A DNA stretch of 64,000 nt from Heliopora coerulea. Taxonomy: Eukaryota > Cnidaria > Anthozoa > Scleralcyonacea > Helioporidae. The position numbers and the translations under genes were made by a program. This document shows, one piece after another, positions 19,838-33,300 of this stretch. Each line of letters starts with the position of its first letter. Within the stretch, counting starts at the first letter, position 1. The notes beneath the pieces are model-generated. The model was not told the origin of the DNA. It saw only the letters and a program-made list of their open reading frames with translations, and searched no databases. The stretch covers positions 62,001-126,000 of the forward strand of contig JASJOG010000437.1 in the NCBI GenBank assembly GCA_030142905.1. The letters run 5' to 3'.

Positions 19838-21013
19838 GAGTTTTATGTCTAATACGACAAACCTCTTTATACACGAATTCCCTACGAAAGTTTGGCAATT
19901 TATTTTCTAAGGGGGGGGAAATATTGCTTTTGTGGATTGGAACAATCATTGCGATTTTCCAGCCAGAGGGAAATATTCCAGTGCGAATAGATGAATCGAA
20001 AATGCTGCATAATGAAACAGCAATATAGGGTGCAGCTATTGTTACAAGACAACTCGGAATTTGATCAAGTCCTGTTGCCTTGTTGACGGATAGACAGACG
20101 GAAAAAAACAGGAAATACTAACAGTGCTTGGTGGGCGCACTTTGTGGAACATGACCCAATCGTATTGTAATTATGTAAATGAAAAAATTCTACGATTCTG
20201 GTTGGGCGAGAGTACTGCAATTTCAGAAATTGAAAATAAATTCCAAACAAAACTAACTGGCTTTCACCTGCTACACTCTGTTGACAAGTCCTAAGTGGGT
20301 GAAACAGCTGTCCAAAGTTGCAGACAGTCGGCCGGATACTTCTTTATAACTTCATTTTACAAATTAAAATGAAATGCGACATGAAACCATTTGTGGACCT
20401 TCGTCGAGCTCATCCATCAGAAAAATGATTTCTGAGCCCTAGACGGGTATCTAACCAGCAACCTTGTAATAACCAGAGAGACGTCCTGATCATTGCAGAT
20501 GCTGAGGTATGGTGTGAAGAAAACATGAAGCTGAATGAGCATGTTTGTCAGTTCTGATTAGCCATGTGAATTGCCGTGCGAGAAGCCTGGGAGCTTGGAA
20601 AAAATAGGACACATGTTACTGAGTGAGCACTTTTCGTGAGAATTTACGACCTCAGAGATTGTTCAGGTAAAATTGTACTAAAATTGGGGAAAAAGCGAAC
20701 ATTCAGTGTCGCTGGAAAATTTAGAAGTTTGACTGGTTTTCTCACAATGGTGTAGGTTCAACATGTGTGCTGCATTGCAGTAGCTACGATATAATAACAT
20801 TTCTGAACGAGATGAATGTCATAGACAGAAGTTCATATGTCACCTTGGTGATATCACGAACCATGTCGCTGCTAGGTTTCAATAAACACCAACCGTTCTG
20901 TACCTTAAGACCATTCAGGTAACTGAAGGCCCTTCCCTGTCTTACGAGACTTTCTTTGAAAATAGCACAAAATTGCATTTTCTGTTTTGCTCAAGATAGA
21001 TAGCGACTTTTTT
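19838..21013. other. METTL14 3' flank / intergenic
   Basis: Contains a decayed minus-strand family-C SINE at about 20428-20510 (TCTGAGCCCTAGACGGG). No AATAAA signal for METTL14 was clear on the minus strand. Confidence 0.45.
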
Positions 21014-21354
21014 TTATCGCGTTGGAAATCCTCCTCTGTTAATTCCCCGATTTCCTCGAATTGAGAACCCAATGCCACGGGTTAAGCCACCCCGTCCTCC
21101 AATCCCTCCACGCCCACCAACCCCTCCTCCTCTCATTCCTCCTCGGACAGCCCAAGAAGGTCCACCTTGTCCCATTCCTCCTCGCCCTTTTCCGCCGTCA
21201 CTCTTATTCTTCGCTTTCGGAGACTTGGGTCGGAGATTTTCAATTTCCGGCGTATCACCGACCAGATACTCATTAGGACTACCGTTGAAGTAGGAGTTGT
21301 ACGTCTCACTTGAGAAGTTCGAGCTGGATAAGTCGGGACCGACGGTAAGCCACC
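21014..21354 (-). CDS. METTL14: METTL14 exon 12 (RGG tail)
   Basis: Begins [20 protein letters not shown], continues [18 protein letters not shown], then at least eight RGG/GRGG units and ends RGGFPTR with TAA at 21016-21014. The tail is the RNA-binding RGG box. The proline-rich frames on the plus strand here are its mirror image. Confidence 0.97.
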
Positions 21355-24300
21355 CTTAGTTTACAAAGCAAACAAAATTGTAGGTTAATGTATGGGCAAC
21401 CATTGAAGGAAAAGTTTTAGGGAATATAGACGTTTATTTTGCGTTCATTTATCGTGGGGCCGCACAAAAAGCTTTCGAACTCTGAAGACATAGACACCGG
21501 ATTATGTGCTTGGCAGATTGGATAAGCTTTGATTACCAAAACCGCTGTCGTAATATTTAGGAAATCTCGTGTCTCTGTCCAAAAGATCCCGAAACTTTTG
21601 GTGAGGGCGGCGCTGATGAAACGAGAACTAGGGATGAGAATCACGTGGTCAAACATTCGCCATCAACTGCACCAGTTTTAATCGAATTACTGATCTTAAA
21701 GGCGGATGCTAACGCTCTAATGACTGTGGCACGGAAATCTCTTCCCCTCCCCTCCCCCACTCACTCACAATGAATGGGTTAATTATTTGTATCCCACCTC
21801 TGAGAGCTATTCCCATACGTTGTATATGAAATTTTGATGTACCCAATTCAGTCGTAAGACTCTTCTGGACTAATTGCAACATTCGCGAGCAAATAGCAAG
21901 CAGGAATTGTGCTTTTACGGCTTAATCACATGCGCCAAAGTGAAGGATCGTATACGATAATCGTATCGTGTGAATAGGCCTTAAGATGTGTCATATTATG
22001 AAATGATAACTTCATAATAGTTAGATAAGTTATCATTTCATAATACCCTGAGGATGATTCTGAAATAGATGTGTCATATATTACGCATGAAAAGAACAAA
22101 ACAGACACCGGTTCAACTTCCGGGACTAAATGATGGTTTTAAACTAGTTCAACATTCTTCGGCTGGTTTAATTTACACGTTAAATGAATTGTCCAAAGGA
22201 AACGCTGTATCTTTCGCTATGCTACGGTCAGGAGAAAGAACGAAGAGCTGTGTCCGTGGTTTCACTACGATAGTCATCTTTTTTTTTTCTCTTTTCTGGC
22301 CAATCAGTGACTGAAGTCAGCCTTCGAGTTACCAAAGAGTTTGTTGAATGGGAGTACGGTCTACTTGGACCATTCCCTTTTGCTTTTCAGTTTTCTTGTT
22401 CTGAGACTTTCATTATTTCGATGCGACATCGTAACCCTCATGGATAGGTATACATGCGATGGTTTGAATACTCATAAATTTTTGCAAGAATAACCATTTA
22501 CCTGGCCGCAGAGAGCTGTCGTTACCAAACAAATGTAGACGCCGTCTTCCCAGACAGAAATGTTCGATAATGTGGAAGATTTCTTCAGGTTTTTCCGTAC
22601 TTTCGACCGGAGGCTAAAAAAAGGGAAAAAAAAGAAACGTTTGGCAGATTGCAGGTTTATTAGCAACAACTCGCTATAAGTTGATGATAGAAATGTTTAT
22701 TTCTATACCGCTGTTTCTAAATCTATGTTTTAGAAAGCCTTGTGTCAAATTCAACTTTACACAAATTGTACCTCAGCGTACAGGTGTGTCTTCTGCAGTA
22801 TGATAAAAAAAAAACCCCAAAACTAGCAATCTACTCTTCATACAAAGCGAGTAGTGCAAAGTGAAAATGATATTACTTTAGGCAACAGATTTCTATCAGT
22901 TAGTCTTGGAGTTGCCTCCATGAAATAACTCGATAAATTAGCTTCAGCGACTTGAGTGGTTAGTTTGGGCCCGTTCAAGTTCAAATTCGTTGAACTTGAT
23001 AAATATCGAGCGCAGTTGTTGCTTTATACACGTTGAACACATGTATCTTCAGGTGCTACAAGGTCCTTTAACTGCGCCCACACGCAAATTTCGTCAACAC
23101 ATTGAGTCATCAAAAGATCTGTTTTATTTGTTTTGTGCACACCCCGTGCGTTAGGTTCCAGGAGGGTTCGTCTGCACATTTGCATGAGTTATTTCCTAGT
23201 CAGATCCGTCTCATACGCTGTATCCTCGTTCCCAGTACCTTGGTAAACTGTAAACCAGACGCCCAGGTAAAAGTCGAAGAATGTGTCACTGATTCTGGGA
23301 CATTCGTATGGCACTTCAAACTCACCAAGCACAATGTTGATGCCTTTTTCAAACTCAGACAAGATTGTCGATATATCAATGATCTACCGGTATCTCAATT
23401 TCAAACTAGGACTAACTAACGGGCTTGTGTTTAATCCGAATGCCGCATGGTCTGGAAAACTTTCTCAGTCTTTTACCAAGGCCCCCCGATTTTCAGGTAA
23501 CCGAAGAGGTCTTGGGAACGCGAATGACAGTGATCTCAATTTACATATCTGGAATGCTAACTGGCCAATGAAAAGTGAAGCCAAGATGGCCGCCCATGAA
23601 GGCCAATTTTGGACGTCAGTTTCAGTTCCCTACGCGGGCTTGTATGCCAGTTTTAGTCTCCAACGCGACTTTTTACATTTTTACTGGCATGACACAGTGA
23701 ACTTAATTTCCATATCAGGAATGCTAACTTCCAGTCATTCGCTCGGGTAAAAAGTGAAGCTAAGATGACCGCCCATGGAGGGATATTTTGGACGTCAGTT
23801 TCAGGCTTCTTCGCGGTCTTGTACGTCAGTTCCAGTCCTTTGCACGACTTTAATCTTTAGTTTTTGTTTGGTTCGGCTTCGAAAACATCCCCAACTATGG
23901 AAAAGCTGTTTAGATAAAATACTACCTGACCAACTTTACATAATCGAGTATTTAAAAGGATTCATTACTGCCGTGTGGCCTAAGAAGTGTACTAAATTGT
24001 CTGAAGATGGTAAACCAACGGTAAAGAAAGGACTTGCACTTAGTATTTTTTTCAAGTAACTTTTCGAGACCGTTTTATCAGGTTTCTCGTATGTTTGGTA
24101 ATTTATTTTCGTGAAAATATATAACCTGTAACTCGGTTTGATTTTGTCGAAATATATTTCAAATTCTAAAACTTATTTCTATATTTTGAAGACATGTTTT
24201 GTGTGTATTTCCAAAGAAAACTCGTTAAAAAATGTAAAACGTCACGTGGGAGACTAAAACTGACGTACAAACCCGCGTAGGGGACTGAAACTGACGTCCA

Positions 24301-27300
24301 AAATTGGCCTCCACGGGCAGCCATCTTGGCTTCACTTTTCATTGGCCAGTTAGTATTCGAGATATGGTAATTGAGTTCACTGGTATGACAACGTCGGTGT
24401 ACGGAGGGCGAAAGTTTCCTTGCAATGCACGGATTTGCTTTAAGAAACTTCGCGGAAGAAGTAAACCTGTTCACTCATAAGCATCTTACCTCTTCGGTAA
24501 TGATCAAGTCGATATCCACATTAGCGTGAATGAAATCGAAGTCCGTGCTTCTTCTAACAGTTCCCTTGATGCCCATCAGGCAATGTTCCTTCGTGTGTTG
24601 AAAGATGGCGTTCGGTTCCAGGAACTTCACATTTCCAGGATTTTTCTTGTTTGTTTTAATCCAACAGATATCTTCGCAACGACGGAACCCCCACTTGCGC
24701 AGACACTAAATCATGATAATCAAAACAACTTTAAATACTCAGGACCAGAGCCGTATCCAAGTCTTTCGTTTTTGTGTCTTTTGTTTTTATTACTCAAAAT
24801 GTAACTGAAAATTTAAAACAAGCGCTTCTGAGGCTTTGTTTCACATACAGATATATTCAACACAACATTCTTTATTTACTTCATAGTGGTAACTCGATAC
24901 ATTCACTCCTTGCCTCGCATTGCACCGTGACGTTGCACCGTGACGTTGCACCGTGACGTGGTCACGTGACTATGACGTTTACAGGGGATAAACGAATCGT
25001 AACAGCCTTGACTGCTGCAAAATCGTCAATTGAAGATGAGACGTCGACACATTGATTTAACATTTTATTGAGCTTCCTAAAATATTTTTAAATCTAGAAA
25101 AAAAAGAGCAAAAAATTCGAAATTTTGTTTCCGAAAATGTCATCCCATAAAATTTTGCGCCTAGAGCAATCACCCTAATATCCCCCCCTAGGTATGGCAC
25201 TGCTCAGGACTATTTCGTGTTCCATGAGGAAAATGTTATTTAAAGCCAATACATAATATGAATAAGTAAAAGAAAACAAGAAATTTCAAAGACTACACTC
25301 GTTTCCTTTTCAAAAATACGGCATTTCAGTCTCGTAACGCTCTTACCTCATTGGGCTAAACACCACGAAACTCAATGCTTCACGGAGAAAAGGCTGACAA
25401 AAGGCTGACAAAAGCTTCGATATTTATTACAGACTAATTTTTATCCGACAAAAAGTAAGTTCGAGTCTAAACTCGAACTAAACTCGAAAGTTCCTTCAGG
25501 TGTTCATAAGAACGTTGTCGGCGAACGCACCTTTCTTCCTTCATCCAATCCTTCGTGTGAACCACACCACAAAAAGATAAATGAACGCTGAGCAGCTATC
25601 TCTTCTATCTCCAATTTCATAATCTGTAAAAGTGAAAGATATTGCAAAATTATCATCGTGCGATAAGATTTTTCTGCGCTAATAAAAATGTAATAGTTGG
25701 GAGCATCTTGTGATTTGCGATATTTCGACAAAATTAGAGGAACGTATGACGAGATTCAAGTATTACGATATTAAACAAATACAAGTGAACATTGAACAGT
25801 CAATCTCACGTTGTCGCCTTTCATGCAACAAATACTAGAGATATGTGAATACTGTATCTCTCGTTTTCACCTCTCGTGTGAAGAATACCAGTCGAATGTG
25901 AATAGTTAATCTCACGTTCCCCATGGCTGTAGAAAAGCCTCTTAGATGTGCTGAGCGAAGACGAAATTTTCCTTGACCAAACTGAAAATTCCAGCTCGAC
26001 AGAGACACAGAGTACAAAGATTGGGGAAAAACCCCACATATTTAAAAACCACATCATAACTAGTTAGTATCAATCCGCGAAACATGTCTTTTGACGTTAA
26101 ATAAGTCCATGTATGCCCACCATCAGATGCCCGCTTTTCTCTCTTTTATGTTACTCAGATGCGACCTAGAGCCCATCTAGAAAGTCTTTTTTCCGAAATT
26201 TCCCAATCCTAACCCCCCACCGGGGGTTCTTCCCCTGGACTCCGAGCCCTGGCCACCACCTGATCCCAACTGAAATTTATACTTGCCAAGACGAAATTTT
26301 TCTTTTTCTACAGGCATGACGTTCTCACCTCCTCCCAAGTCCACGGCCGCCAGTTGTGAGAGATTCCAGACCCCCGTCTCTGATATTCTTCGAGTGGAGG
26401 ATCCACAAGGATAGAATCGAATTTACATTCCAGGTCTCGGAGGTCAAACGCCTCAAAATCACATTGCAAATACCTGTAACAAAAAAAAAATTTTATCACC
26501 TTGATGCTGGAATCAGCGCTAAGAGATCCACTTAACACTCTCACCCATGAAGTTTCAATTACGAACCTGAATGCATACTTACAATAATGAGGGCAGGCAA
26601 ATGGTATGTTATTGTGGTAGGAAAAACTACTTAAAGTTTTTGAGAGTACATACTTTTGAACAAATTCCTATATATAATTAATTAGTAGAAACTTAGTCGA
26701 GTACTACCGCAAATGCTGCATTCTGATTGGCTACGCTACTCGCTATCTATTCGTCGATAGATAGCGAGTAGTGAAAATGGTTCCGCCTCTCGTTTTTGTG
26801 AAGTTTCTGAAGACGAAATAGATTGCCTACTTGAAAGTGCAATCCCAGAGAAGACGAAAAATGTTCTTTGCTAAGTGTTTCTACTAAAACAATTAGATTA
26901 TAAGCTCGAGATTTCTATGAGGTGATAGTTGAGAGAAATCTCGAGCTCATAATCTAATTGTTAAGTAGGCCATTTTGAGTCATTTTTGATTGTCATATAT
27001 GGATATACTAAAAATCGCCATGCATGGATATAATGACGTCGTCACCCAAAACTGCCCAGGAATAACGACTCCAAACTATGTCCGATCTATTTGATTTGAA
27101 ATTTTTCTCCTTTAACCCGACATGCTATTCTAGTAATATCTCGTAAAGCAGGCAAAATGGCGCCGTGATACCGTCTCGTTTAACAGTTCTACTTCTGAAG
27201 TTAACGTCTGTGTCCATTTTCAGCACACGAGCTTTAAATCACGCTATGCTTACATTGGAGGAGTAGCTCTTTTGGCGATGATTTCATCCTGTCAGAAAAC

Positions 27301-30300
27301 ATACGAAAACATACTAAAAATCACAAGACACAGAAATGAATAACAGGAATTAGAGTTAGCCGCCACAGTTAATGCTGCTAAAATATGCTCCCAGAGTAAA
27401 AATGAGCGAACTTATTAAACAGTCTTCAAAGTTTCTTTACACTAATTTTACATTAACTTGGAATAGTATTCAGTAAATTGATCACAAAACGCACTTTAGA
27501 AAGAACTGTTCGTGTTTAAATTAGCCAGTAAAATGTGCATTAGCCAACAGGAAACAAGAATTGACATTGGGAAGAAAAGATAAACCTGGCAATTGGGCAT
27601 GATTTGAACTCCATGCAAGAAACCTCTCGAGAAACTTTCTCTAATCTCTGGTTAGAATACTCCCAAAAAAATCAAATATCTAGATCCAGAAAACGCGGGT
27701 GTGTTTGTTTCGGCAACGTACAGTGTATTCTTAGTGAACGAACGAACGAACGAATTAATGAAGAAATGAATGAGTGAACTCTTTAGTTATACTGTAATGA
27801 CCTGTTCAGCAATAATAGCTGGTCTTACCCAGGTGACAGTAAATAAAATAATTCTAAAAATTACAATATACATGAGAAGTTTTTTAAATTAATGTTATTG
27901 TTTACGTAAAAGACTATAAACTACAACTATGTGAATGTTTGTCCATATCAAAAAGATATTTAAAAACCGAACTTTTAAATCTACCCAAGACCTTAATATG
28001 TCTGATTGCCATAGGAAGGGAGTTCCAATCTCGTGCAGCCGCAAATCTAAACATGGTTTGGCCAGTGAAAGTAGTCACTTTTGGTAGATCTATTAACATT
28101 TGATCACGTAAGGTTTTCTCCCTTAAGGCACTTCTTAAAAGGAAATAGTTTTTAAGATGCATAGGACAATCGACATAGCTAACAATTTAGCAGGTGGATA
28201 CGTTTTACCAGGAAACCTGCCTAGTCAAAAGCGAAACGCATGTTCGCTTCCAGGATTCGTAGAGTTAGAGGCAGAACAAATTCACAGACTTTCAACGACT
28301 TTTTCCGACATTTTTCAAAGACTTTTCAACGACCTTCCACTGCAATCAGTAGGAAAAATTAAAATTCGATTCGATGAGAAATCGTCAACAAAGGCGTATG
28401 AAAAAACACTCTTGACAGAATTTATAGACTATACTCATTTTCTCATACAACTCAAAGACAGTACAGTGGTTATTCAATTATCCGACCCCTCGTTTATCCG
28501 GACTTCAATTATCCGGCCTAACATCGGAACCTCGAGTTTGAAAACGAAAACTATACCTTGTGTCCAAAAAAAAAACATAAATCACCGCGCCGCACATCAT
28601 TCTTGCTGCGCCATCAAAAAGCGTAACAAACAAAATGGTGCAGGTAACCACAAACCGTTCCAACAGTCACGATGTAAATTTTCGTTTACCATATTTGGTC
28701 ATTGTTCCTTTCACATGCTGCATGCATATGATTGGCTGGTTTAAACACGCATGCTGAGAATACACAACTTCCCTTCATGAGAACACGGTGTTTGTTTGCA
28801 CGTGTGTTAAGATTTTGTGCAGATTTGATTTACGGAATGGATTCAAGCAAGCAAAAGCGAAAGCGAGTTGTCCTCACAATTGAGGACAAAGTCGAAATAT
28901 GTGACATGGTGGAAAAGAAAATTCCTCGCTCCGAAATCATGGCCAAATTTAACATAGGAAAGTCGACCGTCGGAGACATTCTTAAGCAGCAAAAAGAACT
29001 GAGAGAATTCAAACAAAATAGATCCGAGCTCGGAATTGCCAAGTCACTGAAATCCAAAAAAACTATGAAAGGGGGCATGTTTGGCCAGTTAGATGATGCT
29101 CTCTATTTGTGGTTTCGTCAGCAACGCGAGAAAGGTTCCCCCGTTACCGGCCCAATCTTGTTGGAGAAGGCTATCGAATTTCACAGCATGATTTATCCCA
29201 ACGCTGCTCGCGAATTCAAGGCCAGCCTTGGATTTCAGTACAGGTTTTGCTCTCGCTTTGGAATCAAGAGTTTGGCAATTTCTGGGGAAAAACTAAGCGC
29301 CGATAATGCATCTGCTGATGAATTCATTGAAAGGTTCCCCAGTGTTGTCGAGGGATACCTGCCGGAACAGATATTTAACTGTGACGAAACTGGACTTTAT
29401 TTTAAAATGCTTCCAGGTCGTACCCTTGCCTCAGTCCACAACCAAGCCTCTGGTGGGAAAAAGGCAAAAGAGCGAGTGACAGTCAACGCTTGTGCCAATG
29501 TAACTGGTTCGCTCAAAATGCCTCTTTTGCTCATTGGAAAGTCAAAAAACCCTCGTTGCTTTCGCGGAATCGACAAGAACGCATTGCCAGTCATATACAG
29601 AAATCAAAAGAATTCATGGGTTGACACCGAGATTTTCAGTGAGTGGTTTCATCATTACTTTGTCCCTTTTGCGCAACGCGGATTAGAAGAAATGGGGTTG
29701 GACCCCAAAGCCATTTTATTTTTGGATAATTGTGCCGCTCACCCGTCAGAAGAAGAGCTCATCTCCATCGACGGCAAAGTTACTTCAGAGTTCTTGCCGC
29801 CAAACACCACTCCATTAATCCAACCGATGGACCAAGGCGTTTTGGAATGTTTAAAACGGCTTTATCGCAAGTCAGTTTTGAGAGACTTGGTGTCCACTGA
29901 CATTCCAATGCTGGATTTTCTCAGGTCAATCGACATCCTGAAGGTCATCGAACGGATCGGCATTGCGTGGGATCAAGTTACCCCAGACACTATCCGCTGT
30001 TCTTGGCGAAAACTTATCCCGATCCAAGACTTCGCTTCTTCCTCCAACGACCTTACAGCTCAAACGGAATCTTGTTCGAACAGCGAGTTCATCGCTCAGC
30101 TTGCTGAGGTCAACATGGAAGTCTCAAGCAAGGAAATTGACGACTGGTTCTCAATGGATGGTCCTGGCTACGAGCACTTGGATGATAATGGCATCGTAGA
30201 TCTTATTGTCAACGCGGATGTTGCTGAACCAGATTCTGATGAAGAACCTGAGGCATTGCAAAAAGAACCCATGAAGTGTCCTGTGTCTAATGCTGAAGCC

Positions 30301-33300
30301 ATGGAGATGTTTGACAAATGCCTTTTGTGGTTGCGCTGGCAAGAAGAAGCCTCGGTGGCCAACACGGCCACACTCGTACAGCTGCGGGAAATTGCCGCAG
30401 AGAAGCGCAGGGCCGCACGGGTACAACCGAAAATTCACGCCTTTTTCCGCCCAAAATAACTTTGTTTTTGTAATTATACTTTTTGACAAGGCAGAGAAAA
30501 AACTTTTTTACAGTGCTAGTGGGTGTTTTATTATGTTTTCGATTATCCGGATTTTTTGATTATCCGGACATTTTTCAGATTCCCCTGTACCACACCGGCC
30601 GGATAATTGAATAACCACTGTATATAGATATTTCAAAGACCTACGTTCAAATTCACAGTCTTTCGAAGACTTCTGAAAGACCGCTATGAACCCTGGCTTC
30701 GTGGCAACGTATCTGCTTGTCGGGTCACGACAACACATGGGAGATTAGAGTCCATTACGAATACCCAATATTAAGTACCAGTCAAATTCCTTCGCGATCA
30801 ATAGATTGCGTCGTTCGTCAGTATCTCGAGAAAATTCTCATCGCCCCCACTGGAGCTTAAAACAGGCCTCGGAATGAGCTCCGATAATTGGTCATTGATA
30901 CGTAAATTAACTGATTTGTCTTGTAAAGATCATAAATTCCCGGTCATACTTTACCGGTAAATTTTTCCCCTCATAACAAAGTGAACTGTTTGAAGAAAAC
31001 AATGATTTATCACGTTTTGAAAAAAAGGATTCTAAAGCTTGGAGCTTACAGCAACTCAGACGTAGATTTCGAGTAACATTTACTTCAAATTTGGTTTTAG
31101 AATTATTGAAATTATTTTCGCTAGTCGAGTTGGTCTTTTGCATTCTAGCTTCGACTGCCAAATTGAAAATGTTTTCTCTTGTTTCAAAAGGGCTCAAAAA
31201 ACGAAACGTAGTAAGGACGTCTCGAAATTCTATTGCAAGTGGGAGAGGAAGGACTACTTTTTAACGAATTTAACCCTTCGCTAGCTTCGCAGACGTGGTG
31301 TGCTGACGAAAATTATCGCTGAAATGAGAAAGCTCGGTGAACTTACAAACGACGTGTTGAGAGACCACTCGGTAATAATGAAGTAGAAGGCACCGACGAC
31401 GAAACTTAGTTATTGCCGGATTCCAAAATGCCTGAATGTTGTTTCGTTAAATGCTAGTTTCAAATTAAATAACGCCAACGACGAATTCAACGTCTATAGA
31501 TGCTGATAATGGAGTGCTAAACTCGCATTTCCGTTCAAAGATAACGCTGTTCAATATTTTGTTGTAATCAAAACTAAACAGTCAAGTTCTTATCTGTTGT
31601 GATTAATTTACGCTAATCATATGTTTTGTTCTATCTTATTTCTTTTTATTTTGCAGGCAGCTTAAATTTGAAGCGTTTTGTCTTGTTCTTGTGCGCACTT
31701 AATTTTCTTGCTGAGGGAGAAACGAATCTTCTCCATGACAGGATTTTCCCAGAAAGTGAACTAACTTGCACCTAAACATTTAGAAACATACGCTGTGGAA
31801 GTAAAAACCCCCACATGATGACCAGTATAACAGCACAGTCATGACAACCGATAACCGTTACCTTTCCATTAGGTATTTTGACGCCAGGGCTATGATTGTA
31901 AGAAACGAGTTACTTGAAAAAAGATAAACATGAGATGATGTCTTTAGACAAACCCGTTAAGAGGTTGCGAAAAGAGACTATTCTATTAGTGTTTCTCATA
32001 ATTTTTTAATATTTCTCAACCAACCTTTAGTCGAATGAGCTCCTTCAGTTTGGGATACTCTTCAAAGCGGTCTGCTAATCCTAAAAAGAAACAAAAGATT
32101 GTTGACACGTCGATTGTTCAAATGGCAATGTTTGAATACTCCTACTCTGATACATAATCTAACTCCACACAACACAAAACAAAACGACTTTCAGACGGTT
32201 TAAGAAGCTTGGAATATCAGTTCAATTCAAAATTCGAATGTCACATCCGATTAAATTCTAGAACTACATCGCAAACATGATCAGTTTTCTGTTTTAATTC
32301 CAGGCTTGTCTGACCATAAATCGCTGGGAGATAATCACTGGGAAGATCATAAAGGTAAGACATAAACGTAGAGGAATTATTTTCAAAAAATCAGCAGCGT
32401 GTTTACTCCCATCTTGCCGTAGTCAAAACAAACCGAAAGGTCCTGAGCGAAAACGAACAATGGTGTTCTTCCAAGAAGTAGGCAAAATGCTTTCGATCAT
32501 CATCATCATGTGTGATCATCACTATTAACATTGATCATAGCTACAAATCAATCCGAACAATCTCGTAATGATTAAGGGATCACGTGATGGCGAAAGTGAC
32601 TAATTGACCAACAGATTACAGATGTTCAAACCTCGCCAACAATGTCCGGGCATTGTACTGTAAGCTGATTGGCTCGCGCTGTCACAAACTTAGCAAAGAG
32701 ATTGCGAGAAATTAGTGCGGTTTTACGAAATGTGTTTTCGATACCCACAATGGATTTACTGCTAATGAAAACCCTCTTCAATCTTGAAAAGCATAGTTAT
32801 ACTGCATGTCAAGCCAACTAAACTTCTTAACTAAAAAATATTATACTATTGCACGCATGGTTCGTGTGGTCGCTCTCCAAATTTCAAATTTATGTACAGC
32901 GAAAGCAACCACAAAAAGAAACCCAATTCTTAGTTTTCCGTGCCGTGGAAGAGGTGATCGTGTAGCAATAGCTGCATGCACACTCAAATACACGGAACGT
33001 AAGCCCACGAAAAGGATGCAAAATTCCCAGGCAGCATTGTATGTAGCACGCATTGGCTAAAGGTGAAGTCACACGGAATGAAATCTCCATGTGGAACTCA
33101 TATTGCGAAGCAGATTCTTGTAACAATTTCTTAGCTTGAGGAGCTTCTACCGAGCCACACCACTTATCCAATGAATTGAACTTTCTACTCGAAGACATCA
33201 TCCACATTACCAAAGCAGACCCGTACTGAGGGGTCAATGGCAGGGGGAGGCAATAGGGTCTATTTTTACCGATTATCAACCTCATGTACGTTTTTACCTC

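Noticed and set aside
21061..21293. Proline-rich protein on the plus strand
   Set aside because: It is the complement of the METTL14 RGG exon.
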